In this document: positions 42,588 to 53,492 of the stretch, piece by piece
How positions within the stretch are numbered: the first letter of the stretch is position 1
How the letters are laid out: each line of letters opens with the position of its first letter
Assembly: GCF_900496995.4 (NCBI RefSeq)
Contig: NC_044004.1
Coordinates: 55,644,224 to 55,708,223, forward strand
Length of the DNA: 64,000 nt
Source: Aquila chrysaetos chrysaetos
Taxonomy: Eukaryota > Chordata > Aves > Accipitriformes > Accipitridae
Direction: 5' to 3'
Notes under the pieces: generated by a model
What the model was told of the DNA's origin: nothing
Seen by the model: only the letters and a program-made list of their open reading frames with translations
The model's database searches: none
Made by a program: the position numbers and the translations under genes

Positions 42588-42949
42588 ACGCCGGTTGAAC
42601 AAAATCCTATTTTAAACGGTTCTGGGTTTGCCGGAATAAAGGCGCCCGGGCAGCCCTCGGAAGGGGAGAGCCACCCCGGCCTCCAAAGATGCTGCCCGGC
42701 TCCCCGGCAGCACCGGCTGGAAGAGGCAAGCTCCCAGGGCACCGGCTGAGCACGCAGGCTTGCCTACACCAAATGCACCCTCATCCCACACGCAGCAGTG
42801 GGTGCTTAAACGGCTTTTTTCTTCCTTAAACTACTCCCCCGCACCCCGCATCCCCGCTCGCAGAGGGTGTGTTGCAGAGGGGCATCCCGTGGGTGCCGGC
42901 CTGGCCCTGCGCCTTCGCCGCGGTCCAGAGAGCCGCTGGCCAGGGGACC

Positions 42950-44208
42950 CAAGCTGCCTTTTTCCAGGAAACGACAGTTTAGGCATAACCAGCACCTAAG
43001 ACCTATTAATAGGCATTCCTATGGCACGCCTGACCTTTGATGGCTGTGAGGGCTTTACTGAGCGGTCCCCAAGATAACACACCAAAAATCACTCCAGAGC
43101 CACAGGAGGAAAAGGAAAGCTGTTCAACACTGGGGAGGAGAAATGGAGGGAGAAAGCAACGGTGAGGAGCAGCCCTCAGGTATACAATGCAGATAACGGC
43201 CTAAACTTACAGCTTAAAAAACAAATAAGCACCTGCACTCTTAGGTGAGCAAGGTGGCATTGGGCTGGTGACATCGGCCGTTAGGTAGGGGAGGGCGGTG
43301 GAAACCCCCAAAGCAAGTACCAGGATCTGTGCCCCTACAGCTGCATGCACTGGCATGAAGGGCACGGCGTGCAGCTCTGCCAGGGATGCCGCAGGGATGC
43401 AGGGACCAAGAGGCGAAGCAGACACCATCCCAGACCTCTCCCCAGCACCGTCCACATTAAAACAAGGGTTTGCCAGTGCTCCCAGCTCCTCACCCCACCC
43501 CATCGCCAGGCTGCTCTGCTGCCATCCTTCCCGTGGGGTTGCAGTGTTCCCACTGCCTCCAGGAAAAGTGCCCTCCCTCCTTTAACGAACACAAGTGGCA
43601 GCTCGTGAGGGTCCGTGCAGCAATGGCAGGTTTGATACCCCGTTTTGGATAAGGGTCTCTCTGCTGCCTGGAGGAAAACAAGTGAGGTGGCTCCAGCTCT
43701 TAGTACCCTACATAAATACATGGTAGTTTCTTAGGCTGCAGACTGACAGCATGAAAACTATTGCTGAAGCACAAGGTGGTATTTTAACAAAGACACATCC
43801 TTCAAACTCGGAGGGTTTGGAGCAAGTCAGGTCATGCACGGTGAGGCTCTCCCCATGCAGCAGGGATGACTGGTTCCCATCGCTGCTGAGGCTGTCCTGC
43901 CTCCAGTGTGCTTTTAATGAGAAACCGGGCACCGGCTCTCAGGACTACTAGGCTTACCCAGCCTTATTCTTTGCTTAGCCCAGATTCATGTAGATTCAAC
44001 TCCCCTTGTACACGCAACAACTGTGCAGTCCTCCACAGAGCTGTGGTAAACAGCATCAGCATTCCCTAAACACAACTTCACCAGGTTTTGTGTCCCCTCC
44101 ACACACGTTTTAGACTTGCCCCTCTGTCCCAAGCAGCCATAACAAAACCATGACATAACTAGAGAATGACAGTATTTTAGCACCTTATTAAAGAGACATC
44201 TTGGTTTT
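42950..44208. other. Intergenic DNA upstream of C4orf54
   Basis: Moderately GC sequence between the CpG island and the first LTR. Overlapping open frames on both strands (43.2-43.7 kb) have no resemblance to known proteins. Nothing else is recognised. Confidence 0.55.
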
Positions 44209-44213
44209 AATTG

Positions 44214-44801
44214 TGTTGTGGTTTAACCCCAGCCAGCAACTAAGCACCACACAGCTGCTCACTCACTTACCCCCTCCCACCCAGTGGGATGGGGGAGAGA
44301 ATCAGGGGAAAAAAAGTAAAACTCGTGAGTTAAGAACAGTTTAATAGAACAGAAAGGAAGAAACTAAGAATGATAATGATAACACTACTAAAATGACAAT
44401 AATAATAAAAGGATTGAAATACACAAAACAAGAGATGCACAATGCAATTGCTCACCACTCACCGACCAATGCCCAGTCGGTTCCAGAGCAGCGACCCGCC
44501 CCCTCTGGCCAACTCCCCAGTTTATATACTGGACATGACGTCACATGGTATGGAATACCCCTTTGGCCAGTTTGGGTCAGCTGCCCTGGCTGTGTCCATT
44601 CCCAGCTTCTTGTGCCCCTCCAGCCTTCTTGCTGGCTGGGCATGAGAAGCTGAAAAATCCTTGACTTTAGACTAAACACTGCTTAGCAACAACTGAAAAC
44701 ATCAGTGCGTTATCAACATTCTTCTCATACTGAACCCAAAACATAACACTATACCATCTACTAGAAAGAAAATTAACTCTATCCCAGCTGAAACCAGGAC
44801 A
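44214..44801 (-). mobile_element. Solo LTR of an avian endogenous retrovirus (ERVL-like), 588 bp
   Basis: The + strand starts TGTTGTGGTTTAACCCCAGC and ends GAAACCAGGACA. It is flanked by the 5-bp duplication AATTG (44209-44213 and 44802-44806), typical of ERVL-class integration. In minus-strand sense it has a perfect CRE TGACGTCA (44543-44536), a TATA box TATATAAA (44528-44521), and an ATTAAA polyadenylation variant (44345-44340). It begins TGTCCTGGTTTCAGCTGGGA, the wording of an LTR family common in birds. No internal retroviral sequence is present, so it is a product of LTR-LTR recombination. Confidence 0.9.
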
Positions 44802-44806
44802 AATTG

Positions 44807-47800
44807 GCAGTGGGACAAGAGTAGATCCTCAAATACAGTCCTTTCCAAATGCTTGGGATGCAGAGGGATACTAGGTTTTAAACCCTGATCATTCATTGTA
44901 CTTGGGTGAGCGCCGGCAGCCATAGCATCCCTGCCTCCTGCTCTGCCTCTTCTACCAGATACCTCCTCTCAAATAAAGTCTCCACCCCACGTTCTCACTG
45001 CCCCCACCCTCTGATCCCCCAAACCAGGGTCTCGAGTGTCAGTCTGTCACACCTTACTCTCCTCTCTAGTATTTGGTTTTCCTGCATTAAGAATACACAA
45101 TAAATCAGATCTTTGCTCCCCAAACCTGCACAATTAAAAGTGATGTTGTTTTTTTAACTTGTAACAATTGTTCATATACTCCTGCCAAGATCCCCACCAA
45201 AACGAGCATCAAAACTTGACTCTTTATTGATCTATTTCCAGCTATGGTCCAGAGATGGGTTTTTTTTCTGCTATTTTCTTTTGGTGGTATCTTGAACTGA
45301 TTCTACTCAATCTTACAAAATCAGGCGATGACTCTCACAAGTGAGGCTGAGACCATAGTGGAGCACTCATTGTATATGTATGTTTATAACATATTTATGT
45401 CTCCACCACAGGGAATTTATGCCCCTGATGACAAAAATACATACATAAAATCCACACCTGTTCTTCTCCATTTTCAGTTACAGCTAGCCCTGGAGGCCTG
45501 CGTGCCTTAGGCAGTCAGATGAGTGTATTTCCCATGGCACTAAGAGGTTGCTACTGTGTACAGAGCCACCCCAATCCTAATGCCCTTTGAAAAAAGTGAA
45601 TCTGTAACATCCAGCTTAAGTGCTCTAATCACTGTATGCTTGTTAGAGGAGGGGGAAAAAATGAGAAGGATTACCTCCTCTTTGTTTTGTATCAGAAATT
45701 TCTGCACTGATGTGGTGCCAGCCCCTCAGAGATGCTTTGCTGCGAGTCTGGCCCTAAGCAAAGTGTAAAATTCCACACGGGTTTAGGCTTAATTCCTTCT
45801 CCTCAGCCTTTCCTCTTAGCTACCTTAGTGTCAGCTTTTGTAGAGCCTGTTTTGGAGATGCCTAATAACCTCCATGCATTGTATCCAAAGCTTGGGCGCA
45901 CGGCTTGAACCCAGGGACTGACTCCCCAGGACTGCTCCCCTGTAGGGCTGCCTTACAAAGGATCAGAGTTCTTCAACAGCTTTGCAAAGGTGTGGATGGG
46001 GTTTTTTTGCAAGTTTTTCTTATCTATTACTGTTGGCAGACAAACCCTACAACAACCAAAAGTAAAGTGATAGACCTGTTTGCTCCCAGTCAAAAGTACA
46101 CAGGAAAACTGGCTCCATCACGCCTTCTTGCAAATAGCAATTTCTGGCTCTGTGCTGGTGAGGCATCTTCATTGGTTAATAATCAGATCAATGTGATTTT
46201 ACTTAATAATGTTGAATATCAGTAACTAATGCATGTCATCCTTATGACCCAAGCAATACTCAGCTGAGGCGTTCATTAACACCAATTACTCTTTCGTGTT
46301 TTCCACCTTTAAATCTCTCTCACTCACTAAAGCTACTGATGCCTAAGACTTCTGCATCCAAATCTGTCATGAAGTGTTACTGAAGTTGTCCTGACAACCA
46401 CATAAAATCTGTATGTTTTATGCCTTTTGTAATGTAACAGGTACTCTACTTTTAAGCTCTTACTCTTAAAAATAACAACACACACTGTTTAGCCACATTC
46501 TGCCCTTTGCTAATATAAGGTTAGATCAGACAGGTAAAGGTGTTGGGAAAAATTCAGACAGGCTGAATTATCAGTGCACCTTAAAATACATCACTCATGG
46601 AAGTAGCAGGGAAGTGGGATTTAAAAGGGATTTGAGAAGAGGCACATAAAAGCAGAATAAAGACATTAAGGATGAGGTTAGGGAGACTGTAATTATACTC
46701 TGCAGCATAGGAGATCATGCAGAAGGCGGCATTGGGTTTTTTTCCTTTAACTGAGACATGGACAGAAAAGTGAGCAACTGGTGGAGGAATAGCAGGAGGG
46801 GAAGGATTTGGTTGAGCTTTCTCTGACTAAGGAAAGGGAAAATACTAGTTTGATAATTAACATTAAGAAATATTAATACCATATTACACATTTTAGTTCT
46901 TACAGCGTTGAGTCACAGTTTTTAAAAACTGAAGTAGGAATAAAAATCACAAAGAAGTTAAAAAAATCAGGCCAATACAGAAGGAAAATCAAAATGTTAT
47001 TTGCATAGAGAAGACAGACGTGGTTCCAGTAACTAAGATGGCCTGCAGAAGAGGTTATGCTTCTTGCGTGGAAAGAAATGATGGCTTTTGCAGAAAATAA
47101 GGAAACAGCAGAAGGATTCTGCTGCATTCTGTGCCCACAGTAAAAGACTTTGTTTCGCTGTCGGTTCAGAAAGAGATGAAGAATGCTACAGTCATAGGAC
47201 GAAGCTTTAATTTTGGCTGATTAGTCTCTTTTGAATAGTATTTGAACACTGCTGGATTCGATTTTCTCTCGGTAGTTTTTTGATAACAGTGCACGTTGTC
47301 AAAGTGAGCTTTGTGGTAGATGTAGTCTTTGAAATCAAAGCAAATAAATGCTTGGCTAGAGTTTAGATGTGTGCGTTAAGGAGAAAAGAAAATTGAAAAC
47401 AGCACCCTGATTTGCCCTCAGGACTAGTACCTAAGGAGGAGGGAGCAAAATCCACTTTGGGAAAGGACAAGGGAACTTGTGGTTTAGCAATAAAGAGTGA
47501 AGCCCAGCACTCTTTCTAAATCTCCAAGTGCTACCAGATACATTGAAAGGAAATACAATACTCACACATGCGTGTTGGCATGGAAACTTTCTAACAAACC
47601 CAAATGGAAATAAAATGAGATTTTTGTAGCTTGCAGTAAAATAGTGTCTTTTCTGGGATTTAGCAAGGGCCTGGCTGACAAAGTACTGAGTCCTAAGTAA
47701 AACCCAGTACCCAGATGGGTCAATCCCTTCTTGCACAGAGAAGACTATGCCAGCCAAGGGGATCTTTCCTTTTCCATCCTGAGCCTGTTGGAGAGATTGA

Positions 47801-48554
47801 GGGGCTCTTCTGAACACTCAACAGGCAAATGTAAACCATATGTGGGCTCCTTCCTGGCAGACCTGAGTGAAAGTCAGACCTTTCAAAGGGAAGAAACTCT
47901 GGAGCTGGGTGGATTTCAAGACCTTAGCCTGAGTGCTTGAGCTTGCAGGATTCAAAGGCCTTGGTGTGGCCCTCCAAGTGGGAGGTGACTTTTCCTTTCA
48001 GGATGAGACGGAATTGTGTTCTGGCCATTGCCTTACGCTCCACAGTGTGCTCCCATGTAACTGAGCCCCTGCGAGAATTGGTGGCTGAAGTGCTTGTTAA
48101 ACAACAAAAACCCACCCCCGCGGCTCTCTCCGGCCCTAGCTATAAGCAGCTCCTGCTGGATGCCTTACAAGGTCTGCAGAAGATGCATATATTTTTAAAA
48201 CAGATCCTCCCCCTTGCTACCCATCCTTCTCTTCCAGACCCCAAAATCTCATGCCAAAACAAACAGGCAGGAACGTAATCCCAGAACGAGCTTAGATTTC
48301 TTCGGTACTTTTCAGTTGTGCTGCAAATACAGTCTAAATATGAGTTCATGTATTTATATGGGGAGTCTGCTACTCAGACGAAATAAATACTTGCTGAATT
48401 TTGCATATGTCAGGTTAAACAGCATCTACAATGTCATTGATACAAGAGAATATTCTGGTGGCTATTACGCTTAGACAGCAATAGCACATGCAAACTGCAG
48501 GAACATGTTGAATAAGACTATTTATAATCACTTCATTGCCTTCATGAACATCCT
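44807..48554. other. Intergenic DNA between the first LTR and the CR1
   Basis: No gene, RNA gene or bounded repeat recognised in 3.7 kb of mostly AT-rich sequence. The longest open frames are about 100-128 codons and show no family resemblance. Confidence 0.55.
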
Positions 48555-48784
48555 GACAGGTGCCTGTCCAGCCTGTCCTGACAAATTTCTGCTTGCAGAC
48601 ACTTCACAGCTTCCCCAGGCCATCTCCCCTGGTACCTGATTATCCATATACCATCAGAAAGACGGTCCTCAGGGCTATCTGACTCCTCCTTGCTGTAAAG
48701 CTGTCATTTCAGCCATGGATGGAAGAAGAGGTGGTTCCCACTCTTTATGCTGCAGCTTTTTGCATATCTAAGGGTGACCAGTGT
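48555..48784 (-). mobile_element. Old CR1 LINE fragment, part 1 (antisense)
   Basis: CCAGCCTGTCCTGACAAATT, CAGCTTCCCCAGGC, CTGATTATCC and CTCCTTGCTGTAAAGCTG follow, in order, the antisense of the CR1 3' region as I know it. The match continues past the LTR at 49784, so the two parts were one element. Strongly diverged and non-functional. Confidence 0.6.
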
Positions 48785-48789
48785 GTTTC

Positions 48790-49778
48790 TGTCACGGTTT
48801 AAGCCCAGCCGGTAACAAAGCACCACGAAGCCGATTGCTCATTCCTCCCTGCCAGGTGGGATGAGGAGGAGAAAATATAAAGAAAAGCTCATGGGTTTAG
48901 ACAAGGACAGGGAGGGATCACTCACAAGTTATGGTCATGGGCAGAAGACAGACTCAACTTGGGGAAAAAACAAAATCAATTTAATTTACTACCAATCAAA
49001 TCAAAACAAGGATAATGGGAAGTAGAACCAAATCTTAAAACACCTTCCCCCCACCCCTCCCTCCTTCCCAGCTCAAGTCCACTCCCCATTTTCTCTACCT
49101 CTTTACCATCTTCTCTTTACCATCTTACCACTTTACATCTTCTCTACCTTTACCAGTGGCACAGGGGGACGGGGAATGGGGGTTGGGGTCAGTTCATCAC
49201 ACCTTGTCTCTGCCGCTCCTTCCTCCTCAGGGGCAGGACTCCTCACTCATCCCCTAATCCACCGTGGGGTCCCTCCCACGGGAGACAGTCCTCCACGAAC
49301 TTCTCCAACGTGAGTCCTTTCTGCGGGCCAATCTTCAGTCACAGACTGCTCCAGCGCGGGCTTTCCCATGGAGTCACGGCCATCTTGGGGGTCATCCCCC
49401 TGCTCCGGCGTGGGCCCCTCCCCGGGCTGCAGGTGGGCATCTGCTCCCCCGCTCCCCTCCGTGGGCTGGGGGGGACAGCCTGCCGTCTCACCGCGGGCTG
49501 CAGGGGCATCCCCTCCTCCGGCGCACCTCCTCCCCTCCTTCTGCACTGGCCTCCGTATCTCCATCGGTGTTCCTCTCACATTCCAATCCGTCTACTCACT
49601 GCAGGTTCCCCTTCTTAAATCTGTTCTCCCAGAGGCGCTGCCACTGTTGCTGATGGGCTCGGCCTGGGCCAGAGGTGGGTCCGACTTGGAGCTGGGGAAG
49701 CTTCTGGCAGCTTCTCACAGGAGCCACCCCTGGAGCACCTCCCCCACCACAAAAAACCCGCCACACAAACCCAAAACA
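48790..49778 (-). mobile_element. Solo LTR of a second avian endogenous retrovirus family, 989 bp, inserted into CR1
   Basis: The + strand starts TGTCACGGTTTAAGCCCAGC and ends CACAAACCCAAAACA, with a perfect 5-bp duplication GTTTC at 48785-48789 and 49779-49783. In minus-strand sense it has a weak TATA-like ATTTAAG and an ATTAAA (48985-48980). The middle holds degenerate tandem units containing CTGCTCC(A/G)GCG(C/T)GGG and a CTCTTTACCAT repeat. Open frames across it (such as 49368-49976) are by-products of GC content. No internal viral genes remain. Confidence 0.9.
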
Positions 49779-49783
49779 GTTTC

Positions 49784-50175
49784 CTTCACTCTCCATCTTT
49801 TCACTAGGCCTAACAGCCCTAATTCACTTAACCTTTACCCGTGGGACATACCTGCCAAATCTCCCATCACTGCTCTTTGGACTTTCTCTAGCACATCCAA
49901 TGTATGTGCAGTGCAAAGAATTGGCCACAAGATGCAAGGTGGAGCCTCACCCCTGGTGAGAAGAGGGGAGGGATGACTTTGTGTCCTGCTCATACACACC
50001 TGAGTATCATCCGCCGTTTTCACATTGGCATGACCATGTCCTTCAGCTCAGGCCCTACTGCGAGCATGTTTTCCATTCATCCTCCAGTTACTAATGAAAA
50101 TACTGAACAAACACAACAGCGTTGACCCCCATAAGTTCCTTACTAATACAAATGATGCAGTATTTGTAACTGACC
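49784..50175 (-). mobile_element. Old CR1 LINE fragment, part 2 (antisense)
   Basis: Continues the CR1 broken at 48784: CTAGGCCTAACAGCCCTAAT, TTTGGACTTTCTCTAGCAC, AAGAATTGGCCACAAG, GTGGAGCCTCACC and TTTTCACATTGGCATGAC occur in the expected antisense order. Its 5' limit is unclear. Confidence 0.6.
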
Positions 50176-50179
50176 TTGG

Positions 50180-50880
50180 AGCATCATCCAAGCAGTCATT
50201 TCTCACCTCATAATTTCACCTGCACAGTGCTTCCCTAGCTGGCTAAAAGAAGAGTATCATGCCATACCAAAGCCGAATGCCATTTCTGCTCTCGCTGCAA
50301 AGCCCATTGCCCTATTTTAGAAGAAAGTTAGAGGGACTGGTCAAGAACAAACCCTGTCAAACTCATTGCTGGCTGTTATTTATCTGTTTGTTATCTTTTC
50401 AGGGCCTACAGATTGCACGTTTATGCCAGTATTTCTCCAGGAACTGAGGTTACACCAACTGATCTCGACTTTGCTGCTCCTTCCCCCAGGTCTCTTGAGG
50501 TTCCTCCTCCACAGGACCACCATTCCCAGGTCGCTGGGTCCGCTCGGGTCTCCCATCATGGGCCTGCCTTTGGAAATGAACTTTCTGCAGTGACCCTATT
50601 CTTTGTACAGTATTATCGGGTAACCTGAGAACTGCAGATGTATCTGATTATTGGAACTGTGGAGACGATTGCCACAAAACCCGAAACCGTGACCTTTCCT
50701 TGAGGTGTTATCAGCCAAGCTGGTGGGGGGGGACAAGAGAGCTGATTTATGACCATTCATTAAAATTACACGAAACTGATTATTTATAGAGGTAGACTTC
50801 TGCTGAAAGGCTCAGGCTTAAAACCTGTCTTCTTTATAGTTCAGAGTGTTTGGACATGGGAAAACAAGGAATGCTCTCTT
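50180..50880. other. Intergenic DNA, nothing recognised
   Basis: No gene or repeat is recognised. Short overlapping open frames at 50.26-50.63 kb have no family resemblance. Confidence 0.5.
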
Positions 50881-50884
50881 GAAG

Positions 50885-51080
50885 CAATGTGAATGTAACT
50901 GGATTATATTTTATTGTATTTTTATTATGTTTTGTATTGTATATTAAAATAGATTTATTATTTATATTTAATATTTTATTAATTTCTCATCATTTATTAG
51001 TTTATTGTTTTTATTAATAGATTTTATAAAATCTGCTTTTATTATTTTAATCTATTTTAAAAAAATTCTATTTTTAACTG
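50885..51080. repeat. AT-rich low-complexity tract
   Basis: About 190 bases of almost pure A/T with TTTATTATT-type repeats, ending in CTATTTTTAA (51068-51077), a perfect MEF2-type word. In such composition that match is weak evidence. Confidence 0.75.
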
Positions 51081-51089
51081 GCCAGGCGC

Positions 51090-51840
51090 CATCATGCGAA
51101 AACATAAAGCGGTACCATTGTTTTTCACTTACTTTAGAATTAGAAATGCAAACAGCCGGGCTGGATTTTATATAGGATAATACCATCCCTTTATGCAATC
51201 AACTGCTTCGGGCAGGGGTTTTGAATTCTGGCAACAATTTGTTGACGTAGAAGATCTCCTCCAGGCAAATGCGTGCCCAAGCAGTAAATTGCGAATCTGG
51301 TATCGTGAGACTGTAACATGAAATTGCCATGCTTTGGAGAGCAGCCAGCATCGGATTGGGATTAATTTGCTCGCAGCGTTCAATAAATAATGTTCGGAGG
51401 GCCACGCGAAAAGCGATCCCTGTTCGTTATGCACACCTCCCTGCCACGGGGCCTATGTTTGGTCACCGAGCTGAAGTTCGTGCAGCAGACGTCTTGGGGG
51501 TATTTCTCACCAGGCTTACAGTAAAAGCCAGCTAAAGTGCCTCCCACCGCCTGGCAATGAAAAGGAGGATCAAGCAGCCCTCGGAGTGAAGCCTGTCTCG
51601 GGCTGGAGTTTCTATATATAGGGAAGCTCAATAAACACCATTATGAACCGCATGCAATCCGCCTGCCCGGAATTAAGGTCACATACATACTTTTGTATAT
51701 GTTTCTCCTCTGGCTCGCTTAGCTTACAAATTAAGGAATTACAGGTGAGAAGCTGGCTACATAATGAGGAGTTATAAATCCAACCAGCTCCCATCCGACA
51801 AACCTCTTTAGTCAGTACACGAGGCAACTGCGGGGGAGAG
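51090..51840. promoter_or_regulatory. Candidate conserved non-coding regulatory element
   Basis: Balanced-composition, non-repetitive sequence with no coding frame, directly after the AT tract. It is dense in developmental-type motifs: CTATATATAG at 51612-51621 (perfect MEF2 consensus), GGATTAATTTG, CAATAAATAATG, AATTAAGGTCACA and the E-box CAGGTG. It lies 9 kb upstream of C4orf54. The call is based on texture and motifs only; no cross-species comparison was possible. Confidence 0.35.
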
Positions 51841-52550
51841 CAAGAATAAGATTTTTAAACCCAGGTGTAAAATCCATTGTAAAGGTCAGGTTTATAAGGA
51901 GACCATCCCAAAACGCTAATGACATGACAGTTTTATGAGGCTGGAAAATGATAGCTTGGCTGAAGCCGAGTAATACTAGAGCGAGGGATTTATTTAAATT
52001 GGACTACTTTTTTTTTATTTTGAATTTTGTCCTTGATCCTGCCAAATCTCACTGAGATGAGAAATCCTTACGTGTGTAAGTAGGCCCCACATTCAGCTGA
52101 GCAACTGAGGTAAGAAAAGGTTATTTATGTAAGTGAGGCATTATTCTGTAATCTTATCTTCCAGAAGTTTTACGTATTTTTCTGCAGTGTATATAATTGA
52201 AAGTTATACAAATTTTAATGTCTGTACTTTGCAAAAAATATATAAAACATCAATTCTTAATAGCTAGCCTCAGAAACGGAAACTGTAAGAGTTGTTACAC
52301 AAACTTTAACACAGTTTTAACTTAGAGAAACTGCATTTTTCTGTTGTAGTACAGGGGGACAACCTGTCCAGAAGAGCTTACAGTCAAATGTACACTTTTA
52401 ACAGAGATGCATACAAACATAGCCTGCACAACCTTAGCTGTGCATCCTAAGAATAGGCACTTGTGTATCTAACCAGAGAAAAAGTACATGTAAAAATCTC
52501 TCTCACCTTAATACTGTTTCTTCAAAAAGCAGTGTCAACACCCAGTCTGC

Positions 52551-52570
52551 TTTTTTTTTTTTTTTTTTTT
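52551..52570 (+). repeat. T20 homopolymer
   Basis: Twenty thymines followed by ACTTTG. Read on minus it is a poly-A tail-like run, but no retrocopy is visible next to it. Confidence 0.85.
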
Positions 52571-52725
52571 ACTTTGTCGTAATCCCTGTGCAATGACTTA
52601 ATTCACCCTCTAGAAGAGTGCAAGCCCCTGGACACATTCTTCATCAACTGGGAAGTTCTTGTCATGCTGAAGCATAACGCAATTTTCATTAAACTGCAGT
52701 TTCAAGCTTCGGCCTCTAAATATAC

Positions 52726-52825
52726 AGTATCTACCTATAGCAATGTAAAACGTAGCTGTAGATATGCTATAGCATAGTATCTCTCTATGGTTATGTAAAA
52801 CATCTATCTATAGCTATGCTAGGTT
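52726..52825 (+). repeat. 50-bp tandem duplication
   Basis: Two adjacent units of 50 bases: 52726-52775 starting AGTATCTACCTATAG and 52776-52825 starting AGTATCTCTCTATGG. They share ATGTAAAAC and TATGCTA in the same positions. Each unit itself contains short palindromic TATAGCTATA-like words. Confidence 0.75.
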
Positions 52826-53050
52826 TTTGCTTATATAGTTCCACATTTCCCACAGTTCCTTTAATCAACAGTGATTTAGGAAAAATAGGAATATTTTAAA
52901 CATAAAAATTGTCTCTCTCTTTTCTCCAAGCAGTCCGAGGTTCTCTGACTAGGTCTACGATTTCCCTTTCCCGCAGTATTTTGAAAACGCAGGTGGTGTT
53001 TCAGCACCCGGGAGCGTGGGGTTTAGTAGGGCTCTCTGCACCGAGCACGC

Positions 53051-53132
53051 AGGCCTGATCCTGCGAGGTGTTGAGTGCTTCCCAGGAAGCGATGAGCTCT
53101 CTGAAATCCCTGCGATTCAGATCCCCAGGCCA
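53051..53132. repeat. Fold-back repeat copy
   Basis: AGGCCTGATCCTGCGAGGTG opens the element and GATTCAGATCCCCAGGCC closes it as a degenerate inverted arm. The opening words are typical of the sauropsid short palindromic repeats also seen at 23180. Confidence 0.5.
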
Positions 53133-53256
53133 GGCAGACACTGACCACATCTCCCCCGACACCCTCCCGTGAATCCTCCCCTCCGCAGCGCGCACCGACC
53201 ACGTCCTCCAGTCTTGCCCTCGTGGAGGTTCTCCATTAATAAATTGCTCATCCCGG

Positions 53257-53486
53257 TGTAGTGTTGCTACATATCAAGGTGCCGCGATTAGATCACTGGT
53301 CGGCCCGGACCAGGGAAGAGACAGATAACACACATGGTGTGAGCGTCAACTCGGTCTTTTATTGCGCAGTTAATTCCTTTTATACTAACAACGGTAGGTG
53401 GGATTACTGATATGTCATAGGGAGGCGACGACTAGCCTTCTACCTTTCCGTGACATCGCGAGATCTTCCGAACGCCGTACCCTACA
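53257..53486 (-). mobile_element. Short solo LTR with alpharetrovirus-like layout, 230 bp
   Basis: Ends form a perfect TGTAG...CTACA inverted pair. The flanks TCCCGG (53251-53256) and TCCTGG (53487-53492) make a 6-bp duplication with one CpG-type change, as for class II retroviruses. In minus-strand sense, TATAAAA (53384-53378) is followed only about 14 bases later by AATAAA (53363-53358), so the polyadenylation signal precedes the expected cap site. I recall this arrangement from the avian leukosis/sarcoma group. No primer-binding site or viral gene adjoins it. Confidence 0.8.
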
Positions 53487-53492
53487 TCCTGG

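Noticed and set aside
49368-49976. 202-codon + strand open frame
   Set aside because: It runs through the solo LTR and into old CR1, on the strand opposite to both elements, with no family resemblance.
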